A stretch of DNA of 64,000 nucleotides from Ectobacillus sp. JY-23 (GCF_023022965.1 NZ_CP095462.1:558001-622000), one strand, 5' to 3'. Shown: positions 26,307-35,962, counted from the first letter of the stretch. The notes: generated by a model not told the origin, from the sequence alone. Program-made: numbers and translations.

Positions 26307-26440
26307 TTAAAGTTCGTTGTTGATTTCCGTTACGGGGGTTCGCTTTCCATGGGCGGTCAGAGAGCCTCCTTGGCGCTATACATCTGCTAGGTCTCCATTT
26401 GATTTCCTTTTCCCGCAGGAGTCTCCTATCTTCACTTCCA
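26307..26440. repeat. dispersed Bacillus-type intergenic repeat
   Basis: The 37 bases 26307-26343 recur in reverse complement at 60953-60989 with one difference. The rest (ending near TCCCGCAGGAGTCTCC) resembles the GTTGATTGG...CTCCTGCGGGA repeat family often seen between Bacillus genes. A frame reading through it on the minus strand is spurious. Confidence 0.65.
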
Positions 26441-26475
26441 CCAACAAGCGCAAATACCCTTAACGCATTCAAAAG

Positions 26476-26506
26476 AAAAAGCAACTGTTTCTACAGCTGC
26501 TTTTGG
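26476..26506 (-). terminator. terminator of the GNAT gene
   Basis: AAAAGCA and TGCTTTT, with inner CTGT and ACAG, form a stem overlapping the GNAT stop codon and running into T residues on the minus strand. Confidence 0.6.
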
Positions 26507-27378
26507 TAACAAATAAATGCGATTGCTTTTGTAAATCCTTCATCCATATACAGTTTTGTTGCATGCTCATTTTCTGCATTCACACTGAGAAGAGCATTCT
26601 GTAGGCCGATCGTATGGCCGAATGACAGAGCAACGCGAAGCAGTTGCCTGCCGAGTCCTTTTCCTTGATAAGAAGGAATAATGGCCAGTGGACCAATGCC
26701 CAAATGTGGTGCACCATTGTGTTCTTCTTTATATGTTCGTATAAGACCCACTGGTTTCTTGTTATGATATAAAAGAAATGTGCCTCCTTCAATGGTGTCT
26801 TCTCTTTGACGCGTCTTCGCTACCTCTTCTGGTGTAATAGGTGTTTCCGAACCTGAAAGTTTGGCAAACCCAGCATTTCGTACCGTACAATAATCTGCCT
26901 CATCTTGTCCAAACGCAAACGTTTTTAATGTATACTCCTCGGGGATTACTGGTGTAGACACTTCTGCTGTTGTTCGTTCCAAACCGTATGCATAACGCTC
27001 TATCTCAAACGATAAAGCTTCTACAGCTTGGCGAAGCGTTTGGTTATGTTCTGGTACGAAAAGAAACAGCTTATCCAGCCCTTTTGCATGAGGCAAGATT
27101 GCCTGAAATAAGCCTTCATATGCCTCTTGTGATGCCGCGTGAAAAATACGAAATCGACTTCTGTTGCCTCTTTTCAAATACTCATTTACTAAAAGAGAAG
27201 CAGTGCCGATAATCTGCTCCTTCTCGTCAACTGCAATGTAAGTCGGATTTTCAGCGTTCACTACAAACTGTGCCAATTCTTCATCGACTAAAAAGGAATC
27301 ATCTAAGGTATGGCGTTGTTCTTTGCAGTAGCTAAGAAACGCATCTATTTCACTAGTATGTAATGGTTTTATTTTCAT
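26491..27378 (-). CDS. GNAT-family N-acetyltransferase
   Basis: This 295-residue protein contains two GNAT-like halves. The C-terminal one (about 150-295) carries the acetyl-CoA motif, IIPSYQGKGLGRQLL, and the ENEHATKLYMDEGF helix. The N-terminal half lacks a clear pyrophosphate-binding loop and is probably structural. Such tandem GNATs acetylate small amines; the substrate is unknown. AGGAGG precedes the ATG. It stands alone between the sulfur operon and a nitroreductase. Confidence 0.82.
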   Translation of the reverse strand: MKIKPLHTSEIDAFLSYCKEQRHTLDDSFLVDEELAQFVVNAENPTYIAVDEKEQIIGTASLLVNEYLKRGNRSRFRIFHAASQEAYEGLFQAILPHAKGLDKLFLFVPEHNQTLRQAVEALSFEIERYAYGLERTTAEVSTPVIPEEYTLKTFAFGQDEADYCTVRNAGFAKLSGSETPITPEEVAKTRQREDTIEGGTFLLYHNKKPVGLIRTYKEEHNGAPHLGIGPLAIIPSYQGKGLGRQLLRVALSFGHTIGLQNALLSVNAENEHATKLYMDEGFTKAIAFICYQKQL

Positions 27379-27486
27379 ATAAGCTCCTCCTGACTAGGCA
27401 TAAACTTATATTTCGAAATAGAGGTTCACAAATCCTGCAAATAAAACAAATGGGAAATGTGTATAATATGGACACCTTTTACAATC

Positions 27487-28236
27487 TTATTTCTTATTCA
27501 ACCCTTGCTTTATAACAAATTCTTTCATATACATCCGCACAGGTTTCGCAAGCATACGTGCCATCTGTCCTGTCCATGTATCTGCGCGTGCCCCTTCTGT
27601 CCGCTCGCTATAATACTGGCTAATCACTTCATTGTATGATCTAAGCTCCTGTTTCATCTTCTCCCGATCTTGTTTGTATGCCTCTTCGTGGTAAACATGC
27701 TGAAACGGCAAACGCGGTTTCACGCTTCCTTCTTCAAGCGGATAACCAACTGTCATACCGAATAGAGGAATAACACATTTTGGTATATTCAGTAACTGTG
27801 TTACCTCTTCTAAATGATTACGTAATCCACCGATATAACAAATCCCAAGTCCCATTGATTCGGCTGCGATAGCCGTGTTTTGCGCTGCGAGTGTGGCATC
27901 AATGACAGCCACCATAAATTTCTCCGTGCTTTCGAGGGAAGCGGAAACACCTTGCTGTTCCATTTCTGCTAGCACATCGTGACGATATAAATCAGCACAA
28001 AACACGAAAAAATGGCCATTGGTTTCCACGTACGCTTGATTTCCAGATAGCTCCGCAAGTCGCTTCTTTTTCTCAGCGTCCTTTATACCAATGATAGAAT
28101 AAGCTTGTATGTAGCTTGAGGTAGAAGCAGCCTGTGCGCTAGCTACTAATAATTGAATTTGCTCTTCTGTAAGCTGACGATTTTCATATTTACGAATAGA
28201 ACGATGCTGCAACAGAGTCTCAATTGTTTGATTCAT
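27487..28236 (-). CDS. nfrA: NfrA-like NAD(P)H-dependent FMN oxidoreductase
   Basis: This 249-residue protein matches the NfrA/Frp nitroreductases. The FMN-binding motif HRSIRKYENRQL is at residues 12-23, SSYIQAYS at about 41, and the central AAESMGLGICYIGGLRN matches the family. Enzymes of this kind reduce flavins, nitroaromatics, quinones or disulfides with NAD(P)H. The C-terminal helix with ERTEGARADTW is also typical. AAGGGGG lies upstream of the ATG. No operon partner; the divergent gene is adaA. Confidence 0.85.
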   Translation of the reverse strand: MNQTIETLLQHRSIRKYENRQLTEEQIQLLVASAQAASTSSYIQAYSIIGIKDAEKKKRLAELSGNQAYVETNGHFFVFCADLYRHDVLAEMEQQGVSASLESTEKFMVAVIDATLAAQNTAIAAESMGLGICYIGGLRNHLEEVTQLLNIPKCVIPLFGMTVGYPLEEGSVKPRLPFQHVYHEEAYKQDREKMKQELRSYNEVISQYYSERTEGARADTWTGQMARMLAKPVRMYMKEFVIKQGLNKK

Positions 28237-28380
28237 TTTATATCCCCCTTTTCTCTTATGTTACAAGAAACCATCCTATATGAGAAAGAATTTGCACTAT
28301 TAAAATGTTGCGGTCTTATTTTATGACATTACGCGAAGGACAACTATTCGTTTATAATAAACACAAAGGAGAGATACATA

Positions 28381-28952
28381 TGACGGAAGATATTTTTCAT
28401 ACTGTATATGAGGCTGTACTAACACGAAGCGAACGATATGATGGAATATATTATACAGGTATTGTTTCTACTAAAATTTTTTGCCGCCCTTCCTGTCGTT
28501 CACGTATACCAAAGCCTGAAAATGTTAGAATTTATTCTGATATTGAAGCGGCGAGGCAAGCTGGCTTTCGCCCGTGCAAGCGGTGTAAACCGGAAATATC
28601 GGAAACCTATGGACCGGACAGACGTCTTGTTCAAAATGTGACAGAGGTCATTCGTACACGTTACGATGAGCCTATTACCTTACAACTACTTGGCACAGCT
28701 TTACACACCAGCCCGTACCATTTGCAGCGTGTATATAAACAGTTGACAGGCATTACCCCAGCGCAAATGTTGCTGCAAACCCGTATGAACACAGCCAAGC
28801 GCCTGCTTGTAGAAACTACGCTTAGTATCGCTGAAGTGGCATTCAAAGTTGGCTTTCGTAGCCCTTCGTATTTTTCATCCACATTTCAAACCTACACGGG
28901 TATTACACCTAGTACGTATAAACAACAAAAGGAGATTATCGATGAAATATAA
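28381..28952 (+). CDS. adaA: AdaA-type methylphosphotriester sensor and activator
   Basis: This 190-residue protein combines the Ada N-terminal zinc domain with an AraC-type DNA-binding domain. The zinc cysteines are C35, C39, C66 and C69 (FCRPSC and PCKRC). One of them accepts methyl groups from DNA phosphotriesters, turning the protein into an activator of the adaptive response. The AraC part (about 85-190) ends in GFRSPSYFSSTFQTYTGITP. The ATG at 28381 follows AAAGGAGAG; a longer frame upstream has no ribosome site. Its stop overlaps the start of ogt. Confidence 0.92.
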
Positions 28953-29490
28953 TGTATATTGGGATTCTTTTACCCATCCAAAGATTAATGGAACTCTTTA
29001 TATAGCAGCTACAGATAAGGGTATTTGTCGCATTACTTGGCCGCACGAATCCTTTGAAGTATTACAATCTTGGGTGCAAAAGAAAATACCAAATGCAACA
29101 CTCATAGAAAAACCAGCAATACTAGCACCTTATATCAAAGAACTTACTGAATATTTTAACGGCACCAGAAACATGTTCACTGTGCCCTGCGATTTACGTG
29201 GTACAGCGTTTCAAACAGCAGTCTGGAAGGCTTTAACTACAATACCGTTTGGTCAAACACGTAGCTATTCAGACATTGCAGTAACAACGGGAAATGCAAA
29301 TGCCGTTCGTGCAGTAGGCACTGCCAACGGCGCCAATCCCGTACCTATTATTATTCCCTGCCATCGGGTGATAGGTAAGAACAATGCACTCACAGGGTTC
29401 CGAGGCGGTTTACAAATGAAAGAAGTACTGCTAGCACTTGAAGGGTACACTGATTACCTTAAGCAAGGGCATGAGCGCTTTCAATTTTAA
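28942..29490 (+). CDS. ogt: methylated-DNA-protein cysteine methyltransferase
   Basis: This 182-residue protein repairs O6-methylguanine by moving the methyl group to its own cysteine. The active site is C140 in IIPCHRVIG, with the preceding GTAFQTAVWKAL and FGQTRSYSDIA helices of the DNA-binding domain. The start overlaps the adaA stop by 11 bases and has AAAGGAG upstream, so it is translationally coupled to adaA, as adaB is in B. subtilis. The pair makes a compact adaptive response to alkylation. Confidence 0.92.
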   Translation: MKYNVYWDSFTHPKINGTLYIAATDKGICRITWPHESFEVLQSWVQKKIPNATLIEKPAILAPYIKELTEYFNGTRNMFTVPCDLRGTAFQTAVWKALTTIPFGQTRSYSDIAVTTGNANAVRAVGTANGANPVPIIIPCHRVIGKNNALTGFRGGLQMKEVLLALEGYTDYLKQGHERFQF

Positions 29491-29515
29491 AAAGCTTGCA
29501 AAACGCAAGCTTTTT
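29489..29515. terminator. bidirectional terminator
   Basis: AAAAAGCTTGC and GCAAGCTTTTT form an 11-bp perfect stem between the convergent ogt and yhgE genes. Confidence 0.9.
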
Positions 29516-29516
29516 C

Positions 29517-31538
29517 TTATGGAATCAATTTTGTCGCTTTCGCTTTTTTAGCGGTGTTCCTAATTCTTTTGCTAAGCGGCTTCTTTAAAAGAAGAGCAAT
29601 CATGATACAGATACCAATAAACAAGCATAGTACAAATATGTCATGAATGGCAATATCCCATATCACTCCGCCTACCGCCTCACGCAATAAACTTACTGCG
29701 TATGTGAATGGCATGAATGGATTAATTGCTTGAAAAAATGGTGAAGTCATGCTGACTGGAAATGTTCCTCCTGAGCTTGACACCTGCAATACCAAAAGGA
29801 TAACAGCGAGCCCTTTCCCAATATTACCAAACACAGAGCAAAGTGTGTACGTGATAACTGTAAACACGAGCGCAAGAAAAATACTAAATAGAATATACGC
29901 TGCTGTATTTACTGTGTATACATGTAAAATTAGCAAATTCCCTAATGTTGCGCAAAGCGCCTGTAGCGCAGAAATTGTACTAAACGTAAGCAGTCTTCCA
30001 AAATATACTTCGTAGCTTTTGTATCCCTGCTCTTCCACATCTACACGCAAGGAAGATACGAGAAGGGTCGCCCCAACCCAGAGCGCAAGCATCGTGTAAA
30101 ACGGATTCATAGCCGATCCATAGTTTGGAATCGGAAACAAACGCTTTGTTTGCAAAATAATAGGATTTGCTAAAAAATCACTTTCTTGTTTTGGGTTATT
30201 TTTTAATACATCAATGATCTCATATAAATTTGTCTCTCGTTCAAACTTACGGATATGGTCAGCGGCAACATGAATCTTTTCATCTAATATAGGCAAATCA
30301 GTACGGGCCAGCTTTGCAGCACTATGAACAGCCTCCTCCATTTGTGGTAACCTCGTTCGTATGATATCAACAGCTCGTTGCATATCGGCTTCCACTTGGG
30401 GTAAGTCTTGACGAACAAAGTCAGCTGCCTGGTGAATTTTTTGTTCAACACCTGGAAAATCGTTTTGTATAAACAATGCTACAGTTTCTACAATCTGCTT
30501 TGTCTGTTTCACTTTTTCCGTCAATGACACATTTAAAGTTTTTATAGAGGTAATCATTCTTTCGACTTGCTGTTTCAGTTGTTCTAACTCCTCTTGTTTA
30601 CCAGTCATTTGTACATCTTTAGCTGCTTTTGTTTGTTCAATAGCTTCTTTAATTTGGTTTTGTAAATCTTGTAATATCTTTACCATATCGGTAACCAGAA
30701 AAGCCGCGCGCTCCATTTCATTCCATTTTTCTTGTATACGCAAAAGCGTTTGTCCAGCATCTTCAAGCACAGGTAATTTGGCTTCAATTTGTAAGATCCG
30801 CGCGCCAATATCCTGTAATACTGGTATTTTTGCTTCTAAATCAAGCAGCTTTTGCGCTTTCTTCTCTACATCAGGTAGCTTGGCCTCGAGCATAATGGCT
30901 GTCTCTCCCATTTCTCGAATACGCGGCATATCTTTTTCAAGTTCAAAAATACGATTAATCACATTTTGAATGGTCGGAAGCTCGCGTTCTAGTTCTATTC
31001 CTGCTTTGTTAAAGCCAGAAAAAATGGCATTTCCGACGTTTTCCACAAAAGATGCTGCAATTTGCGCCGTAATCCCCGTTGCCCCTGATGTTACAATTTT
31101 TGGCGCAATTGCATTTACCTTTTCATTTACAGTAAAAATAATTTCAGGTTTCTGCGGTCTCTCTTCAATAAAACTTGCAATTCGCTTTGAGAAATCTTTT
31201 GGAATGCGAAGACTCGCGTAATATATTCCATGTTTTACCCCTTGCGCAGCCTGATCTCGGTCAACAAATATCCAGCCGAGCTTTTTATTGTGTTTGAGAT
31301 TTTCAATCACTTCGTTTCCAATCGCAATTGATTTGTCCTTAAGCATTGCTCCTTCATCTTCATTTACAACAGCAACCAAAATTCCGCTGGTGTGTTTATA
31401 GGGATCCCATACCGATTGTATATTTACCATTGCATAGATAGATGGCAGCACGATAAGCGCTGCAATCAACAGTATAACAACCGGAGTGGACCATACATTT
31501 TTCCAATCTTTTTTATAAATATTCCAAATTTGTTTCAT
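29517..31538 (-). CDS. yhgE: YhgE/Pip-family membrane protein
   Basis: This protein of about 673 residues has one N-terminal membrane helix, a long extracellular region and about five C-terminal membrane helices (from about 480). The N-terminal ABC2-like part contains IPKDFSKRIASF. The central part (about 180-470) is a long coiled coil with a repeated pattern of ARILQIEAKLPVLED type, nearly periodic. The family includes phage infection protein Pip and ESX-linked EsaA-like proteins; the B. subtilis member's role is unclear. AAGGTGG is better spaced from the ATG at 31538 than from the one at 31544. No ESX genes are nearby, so a phage-receptor or export role is only possible. Confidence 0.82.
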   Translation of the reverse strand: MKQIWNIYKKDWKNVWSTPVVILLIAALIVLPSIYAMVNIQSVWDPYKHTSGILVAVVNEDEGAMLKDKSIAIGNEVIENLKHNKKLGWIFVDRDQAAQGVKHGIYYASLRIPKDFSKRIASFIEERPQKPEIIFTVNEKVNAIAPKIVTSGATGITAQIAASFVENVGNAIFSGFNKAGIELERELPTIQNVINRIFELEKDMPRIREMGETAIMLEAKLPDVEKKAQKLLDLEAKIPVLQDIGARILQIEAKLPVLEDAGQTLLRIQEKWNEMERAAFLVTDMVKILQDLQNQIKEAIEQTKAAKDVQMTGKQEELEQLKQQVERMITSIKTLNVSLTEKVKQTKQIVETVALFIQNDFPGVEQKIHQAADFVRQDLPQVEADMQRAVDIIRTRLPQMEEAVHSAAKLARTDLPILDEKIHVAADHIRKFERETNLYEIIDVLKNNPKQESDFLANPIILQTKRLFPIPNYGSAMNPFYTMLALWVGATLLVSSLRVDVEEQGYKSYEVYFGRLLTFSTISALQALCATLGNLLILHVYTVNTAAYILFSIFLALVFTVITYTLCSVFGNIGKGLAVILLVLQVSSSGGTFPVSMTSPFFQAINPFMPFTYAVSLLREAVGGVIWDIAIHDIFVLCLFIGICIMIALLLKKPLSKRIRNTAKKAKATKLIP

Positions 31539-31544
31539 ACACAA

Positions 31545-31880
31545 CCACCTTCAGCAACTAACATAATCTTACTATTTGTTTCATTGCGTCCGGTCATTCT
31601 TATTATAATTGCTCTTCTAATAATACAATTTATCACTTCAGCTAATATATCTCTTTCCAACACTGTTCCATTAGCAAGCTAATGAGTAACTAAGGGATGG
31701 TGCGAAACAATACCTAGATAGTTAGTCAAATGAGCTAGAATAAGCAAATTGGCATGTGAACAATATAACTTCAAAAAGGCAACGTGGCACTTTTCACACA
31801 TCCGCTTCCTTCATACTTAGAAATCATCTTAATTTGTTATCAGTTAGATATCTCTTTTGATCATTTATTCCATTAAGGTA
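31545..31880. other. intergenic region without firm gene
   Basis: About 330 bases upstream of yhgE hold no gene I can support. A 42-codon minus-strand frame (31663-31535) ends with its TGA overlapping the yhgE ATG, which may be chance. Confidence 0.35.
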
Positions 31881-31916
31881 TGTATTTATAAGGATGGTAA
31901 GAACGATACTTTCACA

Positions 31917-32032
31917 TATAAAAAGCCGCCTGCATTATGCAGGCGGCTACGTGTTTGCGGCGTCCAACCGCGCTCCACATTGCGCGTTGCCCTAAGGGCG
32001 TGTTGTTCGTCTTATGCAAATCAGCTCATCGC
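31917..32032 (-). ncRNA. candidate small RNA with own promoter and terminator
   Basis: A stretch of about 115 bases with no ORF is bounded by a promoter (32039-32067) and a strong terminator: 11-bp stem AGCCGCCTGCA with loop TTA, then TTTTT on the minus strand. Internal GCCCTTAGGGC can also fold. GC content is well above the surroundings. It could be read as the 3' UTR of the glucosaminidase gene, but the separate promoter argues for an independent RNA. Family not recognised. Confidence 0.6.
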
Positions 32033-32038
32033 TAGTCT

Positions 32039-32067
32039 AATATAACATATATGTGCATGTATCGCAA
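32039..32067 (-). promoter_or_regulatory. promoter of the candidate small RNA
   Basis: TTGCGA (32062-32067), a 17-bp spacer and TATATT (32039-32044) make a good SigA-type promoter just after the glucosaminidase stop. A forespore-sigma reading is also possible. Confidence 0.6.
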
Positions 32068-32069
32068 CT

Positions 32070-33188
32070 TTATTTTTTCGCAGGCGGTTTAATAGGATCA
32101 GCCACAACTGGTGTCACACCAGACATTACCTCAATGTTTGTGTATTCTTCTGCGCGAAATGGATGAATTTTATTAGCGTGCGCAGCAATTTTCTCTCCCC
32201 ACTGCTTGTCCGTTGCATAATAATAATTTATCCCGCCGTTGCCATCACCTAGATAAGATCCTTTATATCTCCAATTTGATGGATTTAAATAATTTTCGCG
32301 CAAAAATTTTGCTTGATAACGCACTGCATGCTCTACACTTTGGAAAGTATGAGCATAATACAGAGGATCGGCATCATAAGCACCAACGCTGAACAAGTTA
32401 TACTTTTGCACCGCTAGTTCATTCATACCAAAGCGACTTTCATGAATAGCCATTGCCGCAAACAATAGCTGATTGATACCAGCTTCTGTTGCCACATCAA
32501 TGAATAACTGCCCTTGTCCGCCGAAAATAGAACGCTCTCCTGTTAACACCTCATACTTTTGTATGTAACTATTAATTTCACTGGCCGTTACTTGCGAGGG
32601 ATAACGTAAATTCATTGATTTATAATCTGTTGCAACCGGTACTACAGGTTGTGCAGGTGTTGCCGGAACGGGTGTTGCTGGTTTTGTCACAGGTGCTGTC
32701 GGTACTACGGGGGCTTTCAGTACATATTGACCAGATACCCACCCTTTTATATTGCCTGCTGTAACATAAAGCCAACCGCTTGCACTGTTTGACACCTGTA
32801 CAACGGTTCCTTTCGCTAATTTCCCTACAATTTTATGACTCGTTCCAATGCCGACGCGAACATTTAATGCAGATGCAGTGACTTTGCCTTCATAGCTCGC
32901 AAAAGCAGGCTTTGCTATGTTTGGTAATGTTTGCACATATCGTTTTGCCACATAAGCTGTTTTCCCTTGAAAATTAATTTTAACCCACGCTGCATTATGC
33001 TCACTATAATCCAAAGTATTATTTTTATATATTTTACCAATGATTTTACCACTTGTGGATGGCGTAGAGCGAACATGTAGTGCAGAAGCTGTTACCTTAC
33101 CGCTCGCCGCATCTGCTCCTGTCGCGAACCCTAACATTGACGGCGCTAAAACTGCTAACGCTGTAGCTTTTTTCCATATATTCCTCAT
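32070..33188 (-). CDS. secreted SH3b endo-beta-N-acetylglucosaminidase
   Basis: This protein of about 372 residues starts with a signal peptide (MRNIWKKATALAVL, cleavage near ADAAS). Two SH3b wall-binding repeats follow (ASALHVRSTPS and ASALNVRVGIG, about 28-88 and 97-157). After a Pro/Val/Ala linker comes a glucosaminidase domain (about 195-350) with the catalytic glutamate in AMAIHESRFG and the SVGAYDADP loop. It cuts peptidoglycan glycan strands. The ATG at 33188 has GGGAGG upstream; a start at 33248 adds a non-signal leader. It shares its SH3b type with the CAP protein at 1230. Confidence 0.9.
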   Translation of the reverse strand: MRNIWKKATALAVLAPSMLGFATGADAASGKVTASALHVRSTPSTSGKIIGKIYKNNTLDYSEHNAAWVKINFQGKTAYVAKRYVQTLPNIAKPAFASYEGKVTASALNVRVGIGTSHKIVGKLAKGTVVQVSNSASGWLYVTAGNIKGWVSGQYVLKAPVVPTAPVTKPATPVPATPAQPVVPVATDYKSMNLRYPSQVTASEINSYIQKYEVLTGERSIFGGQGQLFIDVATEAGINQLLFAAMAIHESRFGMNELAVQKYNLFSVGAYDADPLYYAHTFQSVEHAVRYQAKFLRENYLNPSNWRYKGSYLGDGNGGINYYYATDKQWGEKIAAHANKIHPFRAEEYTNIEVMSGVTPVVADPIKPPAKK

Positions 33189-33517
33189 AAGATGTCCTCC
33201 CGATAAACAGATAGAATATTCAAAAATATAAAGATATAGCTCTACCAATCTTTCCTGATAACCAGCAGAACATTTCCTACTACACTGTTATTCTACAATA
33301 GTTAAAACTGTTTGTGTTCGGCCAATATTTGGTTGTAACCGCTTAAGTCACTACTACTGTTGCTTTACACTTCGTCTAAATCCAAGTAGACATCATAATT
33401 TTTTATACGAACATGACCACGCCCCGTTGAATTTTATATATAACGAGATCCTCATAAAACAAAATCATTTGTTTACTCAAGTACAGGTAGGTTTAGATAA
33501 AAAGCGGAGGTACACCT
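33189..33517. other. divergent promoter region
   Basis: About 330 bases between the divergent glucosaminidase and patatin genes hold no ORF and no structure that stands out. Confidence 0.4.
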
Positions 33518-34441
33518 ATGGGAAGATACAGAATTATTACCTTTGACGGAGGCGGCGTACGTGGTGTTTTGTCGGCAATTATTTTATCAAGATTGTGTAA
33601 AGATTTTCCTGAGCTTGTTCGCACAACACATCTTGTAGCCGGCACTTCTGTTGGTTCATTCTTAGCACTGGGCCTGGCTAGTGGAAAAACACCGTTAGAA
33701 ATTTTACAAGTATTTTCAAAAGAAAATTTATCAACTGTCTTCAGTTCTCCACATCGCATCCCGATTTTGCGCCCGCGCTATAGTAATGCGCACCTACATG
33801 AATTGTTGGTGTCTTTTTTGGGAGAAGAGCTACAATTAAAAAATTTGTATAAGCACGTCATTGTTACTGCTTTTGATGTGGGAGGACCATCGCAAAGTTC
33901 TTGGAAGACTGTTTTCTTCCATAATTTTTTAGAGCGTGATGGAGAAGTAAGGGCAGTTGATGCTGCGCTGGCAAGCTCGGCTGCCCCTATTTACTTCCCC
34001 TCTCATAACGGATTGATTGACGGCGGTGTGTTTGCAAACAGTCCAAGCGTAGCTGCCATTGCCATGGCGGCTAATCGTTGGCTTGGGGGACAGTGCTTGG
34101 ATAATCTCGTTTTGCTATCTATCGGTACAGGCGGAGAAGAGCTTCGTATTACACAAGATACGAGCGAATGGGGATTTGGCCAATGGGCTTATAATGCACC
34201 GGAGAAACAACGATCTGAAGAACCACAATTTCCTTTGCTTTCGGTTATGCTAAATGGTGGTGCCGAGGCCGACTCGTTATACAGTGAATGCTTGCTTGGA
34301 AATCGTTATCATCGCTTAAACCCCACATTACCATCAAATGTACCGTTAGATGATGTAAAGGCATATGATTTGCTCGTAGAAACAGCACTCACGATAGATT
34401 TACATCCAACACTTGAGTTTTTGAGGCAACAATGGTATTAA
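33518..34441 (+). CDS. patatin-like phospholipase
   Basis: This 307-residue cytosolic protein has the full patatin set: oxyanion loop DGGGVRGV (10-17), nucleophile S44 in GTSVG, and the catalytic aspartate in LIDGGVFANSP. Patatins are Ser-Asp acyl hydrolases of lipids. No signal peptide or second domain is present. In other contexts patatins act as phage-defence effectors, but no nucleotide cyclase or sensor gene is adjacent, so a household lipase role is more likely. AGCGGAGG precedes the ATG. Confidence 0.9.
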   Translation: MGRYRIITFDGGGVRGVLSAIILSRLCKDFPELVRTTHLVAGTSVGSFLALGLASGKTPLEILQVFSKENLSTVFSSPHRIPILRPRYSNAHLHELLVSFLGEELQLKNLYKHVIVTAFDVGGPSQSSWKTVFFHNFLERDGEVRAVDAALASSAAPIYFPSHNGLIDGGVFANSPSVAAIAMAANRWLGGQCLDNLVLLSIGTGGEELRITQDTSEWGFGQWAYNAPEKQRSEEPQFPLLSVMLNGGAEADSLYSECLLGNRYHRLNPTLPSNVPLDDVKAYDLLVETALTIDLHPTLEFLRQQWY

Positions 34442-34523
34442 AGCGCAAAAACAACAATTATCAACCTGAGAAGCTAGCTACTGAAACAGGAAAACACCTA
34501 GGACTTTATGCGTTCTTCTCATA

Positions 34524-34551
34524 TAAAAAGCGCCTTAAGAAGGCGCTTTTA
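34524..34551. terminator. bidirectional terminator
   Basis: AAAAGCGCCTT and AAGGCGCTTTT form an 11-bp stem with a 3-base loop between the convergent patatin and phosphatase genes. Confidence 0.9.
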
Positions 34552-34555
34552 CTTG

Positions 34556-35878
34556 TTACCGTAAATTTACTCCAATTAATCTACCCATAATAATTGGTAG
34601 TTCGATGTTTTCCTTTAAACCACGGAACAAGTCAGATTTTGGTCCGAAAGCGTACAGTGGTACATCTACACCAGTATGCTGTGTACTTGTCCAACCTACT
34701 AGTGCTTTCTCGCTAATTATTTCATTTAATACGATAGATGCTTTTGAGCCTGCAGCTTTAATCTTTTCAACTTCTTGATCGGAAAGATCAATTTGCGTGT
34801 AAGTTTTTACTATTTCTTTTATATTGGTCTTATCTAGATTAAATTGCTTTACCATAAAATCACCGGTTGCTGTGACATTGCGAAGTACTTCAAGTTTTGC
34901 GTCGTATTGACCATAGCCACCGACAGACATACCACCTGTATCATGGTCACCTGCAACAACTACAACTGTTTGACCATCTTTTTCCGCAAAACGAATGACT
35001 TCTTTTACCGCTTGCTCAAATGCCTCAGCATCCTTCATTGCCCACGCCGCATCATGTGCGTGACCCGCCCAGTCAATTTGACTGCCTTCAACCATCAAGA
35101 AGAATCCATCTTTATCTTTTTTCAACTTGTTTAATGCTGTTTTTGTCATGTCCGCTAAGCTCGGCTGACCTGTTTCATCACGGTCAAGTTCCGGCGCCAT
35201 TCCTTCTGGTGCAAATAACCCTAATACTTTTTCACCCTTAGCTTCTTTTAGAGAGTTGGCATCTTCAGCAATTGTATAGCCTGCTCGCTTCGCCTCTGCC
35301 AACAAGTCACGCGTTTCCTGTTTCCCACCCTGCGCCTTCGTGATAAAATTATTCTTACCACCACCAAGCATAACATCGACATTATGATCAAGCATTTGAA
35401 TGGCGATATCCGCCTCACTTGCACGAGATGCGACATGTGAAGAAAAAACTGCAGGAGTCGCATGTGTAATTGTAGATGTTGCAACTAAACCTGTTGCCTT
35501 TCCTACTTCTTGCGCACCTTCAAGCAATGTTTTAAGAGATTTTCCATCTGGTGTCATACTGATGACACCATTGTTAGTTTTATAGCCCGTTGCCATTGCC
35601 GTACCCGCAGCAGCAGAGTCCGTCACTTCAGAGTTAGCAGAATATGTACGCATCATGCCAACAAGCATAGAATCCCAAGCTGCTTCCTGTCCTTTATACC
35701 AACGATAATTGGTTGCATAAGATGCGGAAAATCCATCAGGCACCATGAAAATAATATTTTTCACCTTTCCCTTTAAATCATAGTTTACTTTTGCATCGGT
35801 TTCCTTTGAATTTGTCATCGTAATGCCGCCAAACAACAAGCTTGTCCCCAACAATGCCGCAGCTACCTTTTTCAACAT
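34556..35878 (-). CDS. secreted alkaline phosphatase
   Basis: This 440-residue protein has a signal peptide (MLKKVAAALLGTSLLFGG) and the alkaline phosphatase core. S88 in TDSAAAGTA is the phosphorylated nucleophile, D48 (VPDG) is a metal ligand, and further ligands lie in DWAGHAHD, AGDHDTGG and QHTGVDVP. It releases phosphate from organic esters outside the cell, as PhoA/PhoB do in B. subtilis. GGGAGAG precedes the ATG. Upstream TTTTACA repeats could be PhoP sites, not proven. Confidence 0.92.
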   Translation of the reverse strand: MLKKVAAALLGTSLLFGGITMTNSKETDAKVNYDLKGKVKNIIFMVPDGFSASYATNYRWYKGQEAAWDSMLVGMMRTYSANSEVTDSAAAGTAMATGYKTNNGVISMTPDGKSLKTLLEGAQEVGKATGLVATSTITHATPAVFSSHVASRASEADIAIQMLDHNVDVMLGGGKNNFITKAQGGKQETRDLLAEAKRAGYTIAEDANSLKEAKGEKVLGLFAPEGMAPELDRDETGQPSLADMTKTALNKLKKDKDGFFLMVEGSQIDWAGHAHDAAWAMKDAEAFEQAVKEVIRFAEKDGQTVVVVAGDHDTGGMSVGGYGQYDAKLEVLRNVTATGDFMVKQFNLDKTNIKEIVKTYTQIDLSDQEVEKIKAAGSKASIVLNEIISEKALVGWTSTQHTGVDVPLYAFGPKSDLFRGLKENIELPIIMGRLIGVNLR

Positions 35879-35962
35879 ACACGTCTCTCCCTTACTCTAT
35901 TTTTTAGACAGACTTATCATAACGAACAAAAGTAAACACAGTGTGTACTTCACTTTAAATAG

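Noticed and set aside
26266-26484. 72-residue minus-strand ORF rich in Arg and Gly
   Set aside because: It is a read-through of the dispersed intergenic repeat, with no ribosome site.
31535-31663. 42-codon minus-strand frame whose TGA overlaps the yhgE ATG
   Set aside because: No ribosome site and no recognisable domain; overlap may be chance.
31392-31682. 96-residue plus-strand ORF upstream of yhgE
   Set aside because: Overlaps the 5' end of yhgE antisense and has a low-complexity hydrophobic tail.
33518-34441. Patatin as a CBASS-type defence effector
   Set aside because: No cyclase or other CBASS gene is adjacent, and the gene lies outside the mobile element.
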